A DNA stretch of 64,000 nucleotides from Plasmodiophora brassicae (Eukaryota > Endomyxa: Phytomyxea > Phytomyxea > Plasmodiophorida): the NCBI GenBank assembly GCA_036867785.1, contig CP145426.1, positions 558,001 to 622,000 on the forward strand, given 5' to 3'. The notes below the pieces were generated by a model, which saw nothing but the letters and a program-made list of their open reading frames with translations, was not told the DNA's origin and made no database searches. How positions within the stretch are numbered: position 1 is the first letter of the stretch; each line of letters starts with the position of its first letter. Both the position numbers and the translations under genes were made by a program. Shown piece by piece: positions 1 through 10,609 of this stretch.

Positions 1-367
1 ATCTGCTGAATAGTTACTTGCCGCAGTTCTATGACGAGTTTACTCCAGATGGCTGTCAGCATTTGCGCGATGTGTTCGGTTGCTCGCGCTTGACGAAGGA
101 ATTTATCGAGAAGTTCTGCGACGGTCACGTTCATGCAACGCAATTAGAAGATGCTGCTCCCGAAGGCGTTCCGAATGATCCACGGGTCACCATTCACTGA
201 AAGCCCACGTTATTCCCATGATCAGTCATGACGGAAATAATACATGGATCATGATCCACATGTTTTTTCCGCTTGATCCACTTATTTCTTCCTGTTGATG
301 CAAAAATTTCTTCCGAGTGATCCAAGTGTTTCTTCCGAGTGATGCAAATATTTGTTTCCACCGTAAG
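1..367 (+). mobile_element. Tc1/mariner-type transposon, end piece cut by window edge
   Basis: This is the mirror of the right end of the element at 24625-26791. It holds the last codons of the transposase and one terminal inverted repeat ending CCACCGTAAG at 367, followed by the TA target duplication at 368-369. The rest lies left of the window. Confidence 0.9.
3..200 (+). CDS. Transposase C-terminus (partial)
   Basis: The last 65 residues of a DDE transposase, identical to the end of the complete copy on the minus strand at 24792-26639. The stretch contains no catalytic residue and ends at the stop at 198-200. The 5' part is outside the window. It belongs to the duplicated arm and is not an independent gene. 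Confidence 0.85.
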   Translation: MLNSYLPQFYDEFTPDGCQHLRDVFGCSRLTKEFIEKFCDGHVHATQLEDAAPEGVPNDPRVTIH

Positions 368-475
368 TATCTTTAATACATATCAACTTCTCCGAAATAT
401 ATGCTCGCTAGGTTGCAAAAATGGCTTAAAACATGAATAGTTGCACCGAAATAATTCGTTGTATTCAACTATTGG

Positions 476-688
476 TCACCAAGGGTCGGGAATGTCAGAC
501 ACGAGCCGGAATCGGTCATCCATCATAGAGAACCGCAGCTTTCGTGTCACGTTCTCCAACAGGACGGCGTTGAAAGTCGCCATGTCAGCGGATACTTGAT
601 CAAACGAGCGTTCATCCCGGAACACGTCGTGGTCGGCGTCGATGCCGGTGTTGTCGATGGCATCCTTGAAACTGCCCAGGAAATCCAT
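476..688 (-). CDS. Small acidic hypothetical protein, 70 aa (left-arm copy)
   Basis: An ATG-started frame of 70 codons, rich in Asp and Phe, with no recognisable domain, signal peptide or membrane segment. It overlaps the stop of the spliced model at 688-1279 (TGATG arrangement), so it may be a further exon of that gene or a chance frame. The single mismatch between the arms falls in this frame and changes Asn to Asp. Confidence 0.3.
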   Translation of the reverse strand: MDFLGSFKDAIDNTGIDADHDVFRDERSFDQVSADMATFNAVLLENVTRKLRFSMMDDRFRLVSDIPDPW

Positions 689-1279
689 CAGTAGGGACTT
701 GGCCCGACAATGGCCTTCTTCACAACCTTGACTTTTCTGGAAGAGGAACTGTCAGAAATTCCCAAAGTGCGCCTTCTCTTGTTAATTTGGCTGTGTATAA
801 CTGCAAGCGTGGCCAAATCAGAAGAAATATCTCAGATCCGTCACAAGCAACGCCACATACTGTTGCCGGTCTTCCTTTCGGGGAATTGTGCGGCTATATC
901 CTTTGCTATGAACTTCTCTCGCACTAGCCAGGAAATTGCAGCCCTGCGAATTTCCGTCCTTAAGGAATTTGGGACTGCGTCCGTCAGGTTGCCATCGGCC
1001 ACCGTACTAATTAACGTGAATCAATCCATTAGAAAGGCAGCATGACAAAATACCTTTCCGTCAGGCTGACGCACACATCCCGTAGCTGGCCGCGTTCTGA
1101 CTCCACTTTCTGCCTCTTGGAGTTGCCGAGGTACGGCACAAGCAGTGTCGGTTCAAGAGGAACGGGGTCTTTGCGTTTGAAACACTCGACGGTTGCACCA
1201 TCTTTCCGGGTATAGGCGTGGCCACTCCATTGCGATCCCTGGCCTGAAACGGATTCATCTAGGGGAGTCTCACTGTCTC
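688..1279 (-). CDS. Hypothetical spliced gene, partial model (left-arm copy)
   Basis: Three coding-like segments on the minus strand, 1279-1054, 1006-852 and 800-688, are joined by introns of 47 and 51 bp. Each intron has GT and AG ends and a plausible branch region, and the frame stays open across both joins for about 164 codons. The product is charged, with segments such as LREIRRAAISWLVREK-like helix text (approximate) and a basic stretch KRRR. It matches no family I recognise. The first exon begins after an AG within the hairpin at 1277-1338, and no convincing start codon was found upstream, so the 5' end is missing or the gene is dead. The stop overlaps the ATG of the small frame at 476-688. 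Confidence 0.4.
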
Positions 1280-1338
1280 CTATTTCCAAGGACCGGCCAC
1301 GGCCACCGTTAACGGTGGCCCGTCCTTGGAATTAGGAG
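1277..1338. repeat. Strong hairpin with 20-bp palindrome (left arm)
   Basis: Outer arms CTCCTA..CCAAGGAC and GTCCTTGG..TAGGAG enclose the perfect palindrome GGCCACCGTTAACGGTGGCC, with a six-base asymmetry on one side. It could be two abutting terminal inverted repeats or an RNA hairpin inside an intron of the neighbouring model. Confidence 0.8.
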
Positions 1339-1894
1339 GTTGCCATTCACTTCAAGCTGGCGGTCCGGTACAGGCCGACTTACCGGTATCGATGGCGGCT
1401 TCACGATCGGCAGGGCCGTGGATGGACGACGGTTGCGCGTCAGCGGCGCCATGTCACTTGGGCGATTTGAACTGAGCGCCCCACCAAGTCCCCGCAATCC
1501 GTGGCGGACTCCGCGGCGCTTTACTTTAGGGCCTGCTTCATATAAGGCGACGTGATGAGTTTTTTGGCCGCCTCAGGTCGACCGGTTAAAAAACGATTCT
1601 CCAGTGTGCCTTGTGCGGCCACCGGATCCGTCGTCGTCATTGGGCACGCGATGACCTCGGTGAGTCACGGCTGTATGGCTTGTGGTCGTGAGCCGCGTAG
1701 CCACGATTTCGGGCTGTGTTTACTGATCAAGCAGCCCAAAGTGCCAGAGACATTAGGGGTCTCGCTTGAGCGTCTGGGAGGTAAAGGAACGGCCCGTAAC
1801 AAGTGTATGTCGGCTCCCCGGCATAGGCGGTATGGCGAAAGAGGTCCGATAAGAGTGCAGTCGACAAGTCCGAGCGAATCACGTCCCCGTTCCG

Positions 1895-2070
1895 ATATCG
1901 TCCAAGGCGCGATGAACCCAGTACAAAGGTGACGGGCCGGCACGGCCAGGCCGGGGGATGTTGGCGTTCTGCTGCTGAACCTTCGATCCTCAGACTCGAG
2001 ACCAAGGCGCCTGCGTGACGAAAAAGCGCGAAAAACAAATAAAACTAAACTAAGTAACTAACTAAACTCA
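1895..2070 (+). repeat. Retroposon-like 3' end (left arm)
   Basis: This segment ends in GGCGCCTGCGT, an AAAGCGCGAAA-like run and an A/T-rich tail of TAACT-type repeats. The same ordered blocks end the element at 31012-31441, so this looks like the 3' end of the same SINE or truncated LINE family. Its 5' end and target duplication were not found. 2070-2559 holds nothing I recognise. Confidence 0.5.
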
Positions 2071-2564
2071 AGACCTCCCGGCGATTCGCCTACAATTTCG
2101 TCAGTCGCTGTCGAAACTAGAGACGCTGTCTCCTATCCTGCTGATGACGATTTCCGTATGATGCATGTGCCGTTGACTTGTTCCGTCTTTGTGCTAAGTA
2201 TCGTGAATTTACAGTCCATTCCCTGGATCATGTTCCGGATATCGTCGAGTCTTTGGCCCGATGTCCGGATTAGTGTGGACGTTTCCCATTGAAAGATGGA
2301 TGAAACTTATCAAAGCCCTATGCACATCCACACGGGGTCAATCTGCCAACATCGTTGCCAACTACCGTAATTTCCGCCCTAATAACCCCCGCCAATGTGC
2401 TCTACGGACATTTCCAACTGGCTGGGTGGGGATATTTGGGCGGGACTTTTCACCCTAGGGGGACAACGAGAGCAGGAAAATGGCGCCAAACGAAAGCGCG
2501 CGTCGAGAGGAGTCCAAGGTATCCGCATTTCCTATTGTCGAGGTCGCTGATGGGCCGTGGTGTC

Positions 2565-3513
2565 TGTCGAGGACCATGTCCTACCACCGGCACACGATGA
2601 CGCTGTGACTGTGCGCGGCTGTGTCACGTCCACAAAAGAGGCTCCGCCACCGTCGCCGTTGCCGGTAACGGCTTTGGCAAGCCCTGTTACACTGCGTTAC
2701 GTCGCCATCGTCTCGCGCCGATGTTAGTGGAATAAATCACTTCGTTATCGTCTTCATCAGATTAACAGTCGTACGCGTTCTACGCGCTTCGAGGCGGCGA
2801 GCCCGCCGGCGCCCCGCGCGCCGGTGCCATCCAGTGCCAGTCCCGCGTCACTGTGTCTCTGCCCTGACCCTGCTTCTGCACAACGCGCCACGAACGCCCA
2901 CTCCAGACCGCGCCACGCGCAAGAGAGTCCAGGCAGATCGCGCTAGCAGGGCAGGTCGTCCTACGGGAATCCAGAACCATTACCGGAACGTAAGCGCCAG
3001 GCGTACGCCGGTCGTACGGGCCTCAATCGCTTGCCTCAACCTCTTCTCGATATAACGTTGTCCGCCGGCGCCTTCGGCGTCGGTGTCGTCCCGAGCCAGG
3101 TCCTCCTCTCTGTGTCGTCATTGACGACTTTGCCCCAGCATATCGCGCCACACCTGTCAGCTCTAGCTACGCCACGATCCGTCTCGTGTCGCGTCAACAA
3201 GCCAAGACATACGAGCACGAGCAAGGTCGTGTTGTACATGATCCAGAGTCGAAGGTCCAGCCGGGACACGTCCGTTCGACCGCCTTCCGCATGCAACCGC
3301 GTGCCGTTGGAGGGGGCGTGTCGAGGACCATGTCCTACCACCGGCACACGATGACGCTGTGACTGTGCGCGGCTGTGTCACGTCCACAAAAGAGGCTCCG
3401 CCACCGTCGCCGTTGCCGGTAACGGCTTTGGCAAGCCCTGTTACACTGCGTTACGTCGCCATCGTCTCGCGCCGATGTTAGTGGAATAAATCACTTCGTT
3501 ATCGTCTTCATCA
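2565..3513 (+). mobile_element. 949-bp non-autonomous LTR element (TRIM-like), looks whole
   Basis: Two 195-bp LTRs (2565-2759 and 3319-3513) start TGTCGAGGACC and end in CA, each with AATAAA. They flank 559 bp with no convincing coding frame. A 5-bp target duplication GTGTC lies at 2560-2564 and 3514-3518. After the left LTR comes GATTAACAGTCGTA, the same primer-binding site as in the copia element. Before the right LTR is a purine tract GTTGGAGGGGGCG, shared with copia. The LTRs look identical, so it is young. It is probably mobilised by a copia relative. Confidence 0.88.
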
Positions 3514-3578
3514 GTGTCGTCCGGTTCACCCTCGGCGAGAAGATCGCCATCGCCATTGAGGCGTACGAGGAACATGGC

Positions 3579-6500
3579 TGTCGAACAACGTATCCACTAC
3601 GACCAGCAGCACATGCCTGCAGCACGTGAACGCCGTCACGCACTCCGCGACTCCGTGCCCGCCGGCGTTGGCAACCGTTACACCGTCGGCGACTACGTCG
3701 CCACTGTAACGTCCGCCGCACACGCCGTACGTAATATATCCACTCCATTATTGTCTTTCTCAGATTAACAGTCGTATAGGCGCAGGCGCTGAGCCTCTAC
3801 TCGCCATGGCCGAGAGGTGACGCCTAACACGGATGACGACCCGCTGCGTCATCTGTCGCTCGAGGAGATCGACACCCGAATTGCCGAAGCGGAGGCAACG
3901 ATCGCCAGGCAGGAGAAGATCGACCGCCTCCGCGTCCCGCAGCAGCAGCTGGCGCGTCCGACCAGCTGTCCATCGACCCCGGCCATGCCGATCATCGCCG
4001 AGGCGCACAGCCGAAGCGACGCAGGCCGACTGCCCATGCCCAAGTTCGACGGTACTCGAGACTCGTTCACGTCCTGGGTTCAGACAGCTGCACTCTGGTT
4101 TCGCAATCGTGGGTACGCGGACGTCATCGGGATCAACGAAGATGGCTCACCGAATGCGACAACCGGTACGGCACACGACCCACCTCTCGAGGCAGCCGCG
4201 CGCGAGATTCTACTCGTCCACATGCTGGACCACAAGATCGCGTCCGCGTTGTCTTTGTTTCAGGCAGGCTCGGCTGCCAAGTGCTGGCGCGTGCTGTTCC
4301 AGGCGTACAGCCCATCGTCGCTGGCATCGGTCGTGCGCGCCGTCCGCGACCTCGTCACGGTCCAGCACATGCCCGGCGAGTCGGTCGCTGTCGAGGACCA
4401 TGTCCTACCACCGGCACACGATGACATTGTGTGGGTGCGCGACTGTGTCACGTCCACAACAGAGGCTCCGCCACCGTCGCCGTTGCCGGTAACGGCTTTG
4501 GCAAGCCCTGTTACACTGCGTTACGTCGCCATCGTCTCGCGCCGATGTTGGTGGAATAAATCACTTCGTTATTGTCGTTCTTAGTCGCCACGTACGCCGC
4601 CCGAGTTCAAGCAGCGGCTCATCGCGTCCGGTCGACGGTACCGACGGAGATGCTGTCCCTCACCGACGCATTGGTCGCCGTCCTCATCTTGGCCAACGCA
4701 TCATCCGATCTCGACGCCGTCGTCGCTGGCCTGCACAATCGTGCTCTGGACACGCTGCCCAGTGTCTCCGAGGTCGTCGGGTCGTTGACAAGCGAGGAGA
4801 TCAGGGTCCAAGACGTGCGGGACCGACACGACGCGTTCCAAACGGCCAACCGCTCCAGTTGCGCCACATCGACGCGTCCCCGTGGACCACGACGCAACGA
4901 GTCCTGCGTCTTCCATCCCGGATCCAAGCACACTAACGGCGAATGCACGCTGCAACGACACATCTGGTACCGCGACAGCAACGCGAAAACCAATACATCC
5001 TCACCAACGTCCAACGAGTATCCAACGTCTGGCGCTCATCCGGTCGATCCGGCGCCCGAGCCGATGCGTGCTTTGTCGGCACGCCACGCCATCGACGTGT
5101 ACGCGAACTCAGTAGGCCTACTGGACTCAGCGTGTTCCACGACGATGACGCCCCTGCGCCGACATCTCAGCTGCTATCGCCAAGGCACCGGACCGGAAGT
5201 TGAGCTAGCCGATCTGTCGCGTACGACCACTTCCGGTCGAGGCGTGACGTCATTCGGCATGGATGTCCAGGCGACGAGTATCGATTCGCTGCACGTTCCC
5301 CGACTTGGCCAAGCGCTAGTATCAGTTGGCCAGCTCACCAGATCAGGTCACAAGATCGTGTTCGACGGCGATACCGCGAAGATCTACTCGGGGGCCAACT
5401 GGACGGCGCCCGTCGGTCAGCCAGTGGCCGTCAGTCAACGAGGACACGATAACCTGTACCGGATTCCATTATCCGCTCCAACATCCGCGCCCGGCACACT
5501 TCATTCCGCCCGAGTCTGCTCCTTGATCGCATCCAGCGTCTCATGCCGCGTCGCTAAGGTCACCGCCGCAGCTCCAGCTGTCTGGCACGCTCGAACCGGC
5601 CACCTGGGTTACGGCAACCTGCGCATCTCGTCCATAGCAATCTGTCCGGACGGTGGCCTGTCGTCGGTGTCGGCGGCTTTGAGTACTACCAGACCATGCT
5701 GGACGATTCCTCTCGGTACCTGTCCGTCTATCTGCTACGTCGCAAATCGGAGGCGCTCGACGTCATCAAGGACTATGACGCGCGTCTTCGCAACCAGGAA
5801 GGACGTGGTATCCGGACGTTCCAGACTGACGGTGGCGGCGAGTACAACTCCAAGGCGTGCGTCCTGTTCTACAACGAGTCCGGCATCCTGCACCGCAAAT
5901 CTGTCCCGTACACGCCCGAGCAGAACGGCCGCGCTGAAAGCGTCAACTACACGCTCTGCGGTATCGAAAGCTCAATCCGGTGCCACTCTAGCATGCCTGA
6001 CTCCACGTGGCCCTGGTCGCTGTCCTACTCTGCGATACTGTACAACATCCACCCGAGATCAGTCCTTCCCGGGCGTCGCACATCGTTCGAGGCTGCTCGT
6101 CGCGCCCTACCTAACATCTCGACCCTTCGTGTCTTGCGATGCCTATGCCATGCGACCACATCCAGCCACGAAGAAGCCGAGCAAGTTGGAGCCTCGTCGT
6201 GTTCGCGCTGTGTTCATCGGTTTCACGCCCGGCATGAAGGCTTGGCGGTTCTACGACGTGGACCGGGAAGACACGTTCGAGAGCACGACTGCCGAGTTCC
6301 TGGAGACCTCGTTCACATTCGGCTTTGGAAGATCCAGCCCTGCTAGTTCATCATCAGCGCCACCGTCCAGTCCCGAGTCGAGCTCTGCGCCGAACGTTGA
6401 CACGATCGTCCCGACGCCCGTCTCTTCCGACGCCGTCATGGCACCTCTACCATCGACGTCAGCATCCTCTCTCGCAGCATCCCCTCCCGAGCCTCCGTCA

Positions 6501-6841
6501 CCTGCCGCTGCGTCATCGCCTTCCGAGATCGTCCGACCGTCGCGCTCACCGTCTCCTGATGACGTATCCACCGACGAAGATGATGATGACGCTGAAGATG
6601 ATCCCGACTACGAAGGTTCGGCGTCCAGCAACGACTCTCCCAACGAAGCTGCCGATCCCGACGTCCACGACAATTCCGATGCTGCTGATATCGTCGACCA
6701 CAATGTCATCGACGTGCCACGCCCTCGCCGATCGAATCGTCGTCGTCAACCGCCTGGTGAATGGTGGAAGGCGCCGGAGGCGGCCAATCGTTCGTCGACA
6801 CGGTGGTCCTCGACGGTCGACGCCTGGTTCCAGAATCCGAC
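3579..6841 (+). mobile_element. Copia element, 5' part only (left arm); broken
   Basis: The 184-bp 5' LTR (3579-3762, TGTCGAAC...TCTCA) is followed by the primer-binding site GATTAACAGTCGTA. Next come a gag region from about 3817 (gag UBN2-type text), a CCHC/protease region, and an integrase core around 5690-6100 with the EQNGRAE-type signature. The Ser/Pro/Asp-rich linker follows, and the element stops at the arm boundary at 6841. A solo LTR sits inside gag. It is broken, with several breaks plus the truncation. The reverse transcriptase part is absent here but present in the right-hand copy. Confidence 0.85.
4389..4583 (+). mobile_element. Solo LTR inserted in copia gag (left arm)
   Basis: A 195-bp LTR of the TGTCGAGGACC family with target duplication GTCGC at 4384-4388 and 4584-4588. 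The end is TTA rather than TCA. It inserted into the copia gag before the arm was duplicated, since the mirror copy has it too. Confidence 0.9.
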
Positions 6842-6921
6842 ATTTGCGGAGGCCGCGAAACGGTCTTCTTAGATGCCAGACGCAGATTCTTACAATCTTA
6901 CATTTGTCTGTGCGGAGTCCG

Positions 6922-7117
6922 TGTCGAGGACAATGTCGTACCACCGGCACCCGGTGACGTCGTGACTGTGCGCGACTGCGTAACGTCCACGGCAGAGGCT
7001 CCGCCACTGACGCCGTTGTCGGTAACGACTTGGCAACCCCTGTTAAAACAGCGTTACGTCGCCGCCGTCTCGCGCCGATGTCGGTCGGAATAAATCACTT
7101 CGTTATCGTCTTCATTA
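6922..7117 (+). mobile_element. Solo LTR, TGTCGAGGACC family
   Basis: A 196-bp LTR with target duplication GTCCG at 6917-6921 and 7118-7122, AATAAA near the 3' end, terminal TG and TA. It lies just outside the inverted-repeat arm and is somewhat diverged from the copies in the arms. The 80 bases 6842-6916 between arm and LTR hold nothing recognisable. Confidence 0.9.
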
Positions 7118-7181
7118 GTCCGTACGGCGTACGGACGTCAAAGGCGCTGTCGCAAGTTGGGTGTGGTCAAAGTGATGACTG

Positions 7182-7337
7182 ATGTCGGCGAACGGGGAGC
7201 CGAAGAAGAAGCGCAAGTCATCGCCTAACTGGCACGACTCCGATATCGGCGTCCTGTTGGATGTGATTGAGATTGCCATGCCGTTAGGTGGAATGGGCCT
7301 GCGACCAGCCGTCAACACAATCAAAGCACTCGTGTGA
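7182..7337 (+). CDS. Short frame with PKKKRK nuclear signal and SANT-like start
   Basis: An ATG-started frame of 51 codons. Residues 7-12 are PKKKRK, the classic monopartite nuclear localisation signal. They are followed by NWHDSDIGVLLDVIEIAMPLG, close to the first helix pattern (W..D...LLD.IE..LPLG) of Myb/SANT-like domains of transposon-associated proteins. The frame stops 24 bp before the fold-back element at 7362, so it is probably the 5' stub of a larger gene cut by insertion. It could be chance, but the signal plus helix pattern is unlikely to be random. Confidence 0.4.
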   Translation: MSANGEPKKKRKSSPNWHDSDIGVLLDVIEIAMPLGGMGLRPAVNTIKALV

Positions 7338-7361
7338 AGCATTTCTTACTGATATGGTCAT

Positions 7362-7710
7362 CATATGAGCACGTGCAAGGCGGTGTTGTTCATGATTCAG
7401 AGTCAAAGTCAAAGGTCCAGCCGGGACACATCCGTTCGACAGTCTTCCGCATGCAACCGCGTGCCGTTGGAGGGGGCGTGTTGAGGATCAAGCCGTTACC
7501 GACAACGGCGTCAGTGGCGGAGCCTCTGCCGAGGACGTTACGCAGTCGCGCACTGTCACGGTGTCACCGTGTGCCGGTGGTACGACATGATCCTCAACAC
7601 GCCCCCTCCAACGGCACGCGGTTGCATGCGGAAGACTGTCGAACGGATGTGTCCCGGCTGGACCTTTGACTCTGAATCATGAACAACACCGCCTTGCACG
7701 TGCTCATATG
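7362..7710. repeat. Fold-back: two LTR-element ends head to head
   Basis: About 125-130 bp at 7362-7490 recur inverted at 7588-7710, with only a small length difference. Each arm contains the inner end, the purine tract (GTTGGAGGGGGCG) and the LTR start of the small LTR element. The centre (7491-7587) is a piece of the LTR. Read as RNA, this forms a long hairpin. Confidence 0.85.
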
Positions 7711-8347
7711 CCTGGGCTCGTTGACGCGGCACGAGACGGATCGTGGCGTAGCTTGGGGTGACATGAATGGCGCAATTTGCTGAGGCGGGTTCGACGATGA
7801 CGCGCAGGGTGTTGGATCTGGCTCAGGACGACGTCGACGCAGATTGCGCCGACGGACAACGTTATCTTGCGAAGCGATTGAGGCAAGCGATTGAGGCCCG
7901 TACGACCGGCGTACGCCTGGCACTTACGTCCCGGTACTGGTTCTGGATCCCCTTAATGACGGCCTGCCTTGCTGGCGCGATCTGCCTGGACTCTCTTGCG
8001 CGTGGCGCGGACTCGAGCGGGCGTTCGTGGCGCGTTGTGCAGAAGCAGGGTCAGGGCAGAGACACAGTGGCGCGGGACTGGCACTGGATGGCACCGGCGC
8101 GCGGGGCGCCGGTGGGCTCACCGCCTCGAAGCGCGCAGAACGCTTACGACTGTTAATCTAAGGAAGACAATAGCGAAGTGAAGTGTATTACGTACGGCGT
8201 TTGCGCAACGGCACGGTGGACGTTACAGTGGCGACGTAGTCGCCGACGACGTAACGGCTGCCAACGGCGGCGAGCGCGGAGTTTCGGAGTGCGTGACGGC
8301 GTGCTGCAGGCATGTGCTGCTGGTTGTACTGGACATGTTGTTTGACA
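7600..8347 (-). mobile_element. Non-autonomous LTR element, second copy; diverged, broken at one end
   Basis: On the minus strand, an LTR of the copia (TGTC(G/A)AAC) type occupies 8347-8159. The primer-binding site GATTAACAGTCGTA then runs leftward from 8158, and the interior, homologous to that of 2565-3513, runs to the purine tract near 7600. The far LTR is the incomplete TGTTGAGG-type copy within the fold-back. The two ends thus carry different LTR families, which suggests recombination. It is older than the arm copies. Confidence 0.7.
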
Positions 8348-8399
8348 GCTGGCCCTAAATACTCCATCTCAGCGAGAGCGGCGCGAAATTCCAAAGCAA

Positions 8400-9834
8400 T
8401 ATTGTCAAGGGCAGACTTGGGAATTGCCTTTGACAAAAGGAGGTTTTGCCTTTGACAAAAGGAGGTTTGCGCAGTGAAGAAAAGTAAAGAATGCCGACCA
8501 GAAACGCATCCGTGTCAGGCTATTCAAGAGAACGGAAGGATTGCAGAGAGAGAAGAAAACAGCGATACCAAAGTCGCCGATCCAGGGCATGGTATTGTGA
8601 CCCTTCCAGCCAGACCTGTTGAAGCAATTCGAAGGCCGATCTCCGTTTCCTAAACTTTCCTTATCAAATACGGCGTCACTATACCATGACATTACAGTTA
8701 CCAGTAGGCCACTTGATAGAGTCCAGGACCTCGTGCAGTCGCTTCGACAGAGAGGTTCCACTTGCAGTGGCAGGATACCGTGTAGGGTCAACTGGAATGT
8801 GCCACGGCGGACAGTCGCTGCAAGTTCCATCGAGGCTTGAACAAGAATGGAAGACAGTCCGTCCGAAGTACTCCTCCAGCTAATTAAACATGTCAATTAC
8901 CCCACTGATTCTTCGCGCACACTGCATGCAACCTTACCGGGGGGATGTAGAAGTTTCGATGGCCTTTGAAGTTGATGATATCAAAAACGCGAGGCAGGAA
9001 GTTTAACAGAAGACAGTGTAGCGTGCATAGTACGAACATGACCGTACTATTAAATCCGGATACCAGACCGGTACTATACGCATCCGTTCTAGATGCACTG
9101 GCAGGTTTCGATTTGAACCCTAACGTAGACGTTAATATCTATGGTTCAGCTAAGTCGGTAATACTCACGATTAGGTATGTCGCGAATTGCGTCCCTTATG
9201 GACGCCCACCTTGCTGCCTAGGGTGCCTTCTTGAAGGTTCTCTCACACCTTCGTCGAACGGGGTGCCCATTCGGTAGACAACCCCAGACGTGCGGAAACA
9301 GTTTGCGGTCACTGCAGTAGATGCCCGCGACATCACAGCGGTTGCACGCGTTGGACAGCCCTTGTGACGACAAGGATGCCACTTTTGCCAGTTCTACATA
9401 ATCATGACCCTGACATATGTCAGAACACTGGCAGACGCGCTCGAGCAACGATGAGTACCTGGTGGACGTGGAGAAGACGCATCCACTTAAGGGACCCATC
9501 GGACGCGTCCCGGAAAGGTACCGCAAACTTGAAGCCAATGTTGTGCTCCACGACTTGTAACCTGAAGATTGAATTTAATTATATTATTGCAATCTGAACA
9601 GGGATAAAGCATATCAAACCGGCGAAAAAGATGCTGGACCGCTTTCGGGGAACTGGCCGGCATGAGGCCAATGAGCATGACGAAGCCGCGGTTGCACCGT
9701 AGTTCCTGTCTCAATGCGAGATTTACGAGCAGCATCGGGATCAAGGACTCGTTCGTCCACTTCGTAACGCGCGCGCCATCTATGCCAACAGATGTTGCAA
9801 TGGGAAAGACGTCTTCCCTATTGAAGAGTATCAC
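8400..9834 (-). pseudogene. Decayed CACTA/Plavaka-like (Tnp2-type) transposase
   Basis: Minus-strand segments carry the motif order of large Tnp2/Plavaka-type transposases. First comes IDGARVTKWTNESLIPMLLV near 9770 (first catalytic Asp context). Next is a Cys-rich stretch with N.CNRCDVAGIYC near 9340, then a LHCLLLNFLPRVFDI-like segment near 9000, and a GWK...W segment near 8600. The frames are separated by stops and frame changes, so the gene is dead. No terminal repeats were found. The family is recognised by motif feel only, and another DDE superfamily is possible. 9835-10213 shows no gene. Confidence 0.4.
8425..8468. repeat. Perfect 22-bp tandem duplication
   Basis: The unit TGCCTTTGACAAAAGGAGG plus TTT occurs twice back to back, at 8425-8446 and 8447-8468, inside the decayed transposase region. 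Confidence 0.95.
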
Positions 9835-10463
9835 ACGGACGCGATAATAAGCAGGTGAAGTGGACTACCGATCGCATTCGCTCATGAAAGGAGCAAAAGT
9901 TTCCTGAAAAACGGAAGCATCACTCCAATCGTTGTACGTGTGGGATGGGTGCACCTGAGTCCGTCTATACTGTTGTAGCTGCTCATTCATGTTTTCCGCC
10001 AGGAATCTGCAGCCCCACTGCAATATGATCTGTCACAATGGAAATGTCAAAAGAGCAAAGGATCTCATCATTTGCGCGAACCTGCAACAACATTGGCAGA
10101 TAATAACAGGAACTTGTACGATTTCGGCAGCACGGCGGCCGTACACGGTTCACGTTATGGGCAGGCCAAACATGGCCTACATCACAATACCTATACTCGA
10201 TAAACGGGCAAGTTGAGAAAGACAATAATGGAGTGGATATATTACGTACGGCGTGTGCGGCGGACGTTACAGTGGCGACGTAGTCGCCGACGGTGTAACG
10301 GTTGCCAACGCCGGCGGGCACGGAGTCGCGGAGTGCGTGACGGCGTTCACGTGCTGCAGGCATGTGCTGCTGGTCGTAGTGGATACATTGTTCGACACGC
10401 CCCCTCCAGCAGCACACGGCCTGGGACTTGTGTCGATGATGCCGGCCAGGAGCAGGTTCGCAT

Positions 10464-10609
10464 TGTGACGACAGAGCAAGATGTGTCAACCACACGGATT
10501 GACCGACTGAGGTCGGTCCAACGCCGTGGACGTTTATTGTAGTAGTGCGCTGCGGAGGAGCCCAATTAGGTGCCGGCTGAGTCGCCAAGACAGCGACTCG
10601 ACCGTGACA
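10464..10609 (-). repeat. 3' LTR of the nested gypsy element
   Basis: 146 bp. In element orientation it begins TGTCACGG and ends CGTCACA. It contains AATAAA and, 24 nt later, AGTCGGTCAA, which is complementary to the primer-binding site of the same element. Confidence 0.95.

Larger units (their letters stand above)
1..6841. repeat. Left arm of a giant inverted duplication
   Basis: Every base I compared here pairs with the reverse complement of 18151-24991, with left plus right coordinate always 24992, so there are no indels. One substitution was seen (553 against 24439). The inner edge is sharp: at 6841 the copia sequence stops and unrelated DNA follows, whereas in the right arm the copia continues. 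This suggests the right arm is the source and this arm the copy. The outer edge is not reached, because identity runs to base 1, so the true arm is probably longer. Confidence 0.97.

Noticed and set aside
3514-3578. Short open stretch (FTLGEKIAIAIEAYEEHG-like) between two LTR elements
   Set aside because: Too short and cut on both sides by insertions; no family recognised and no continuation found in the window.
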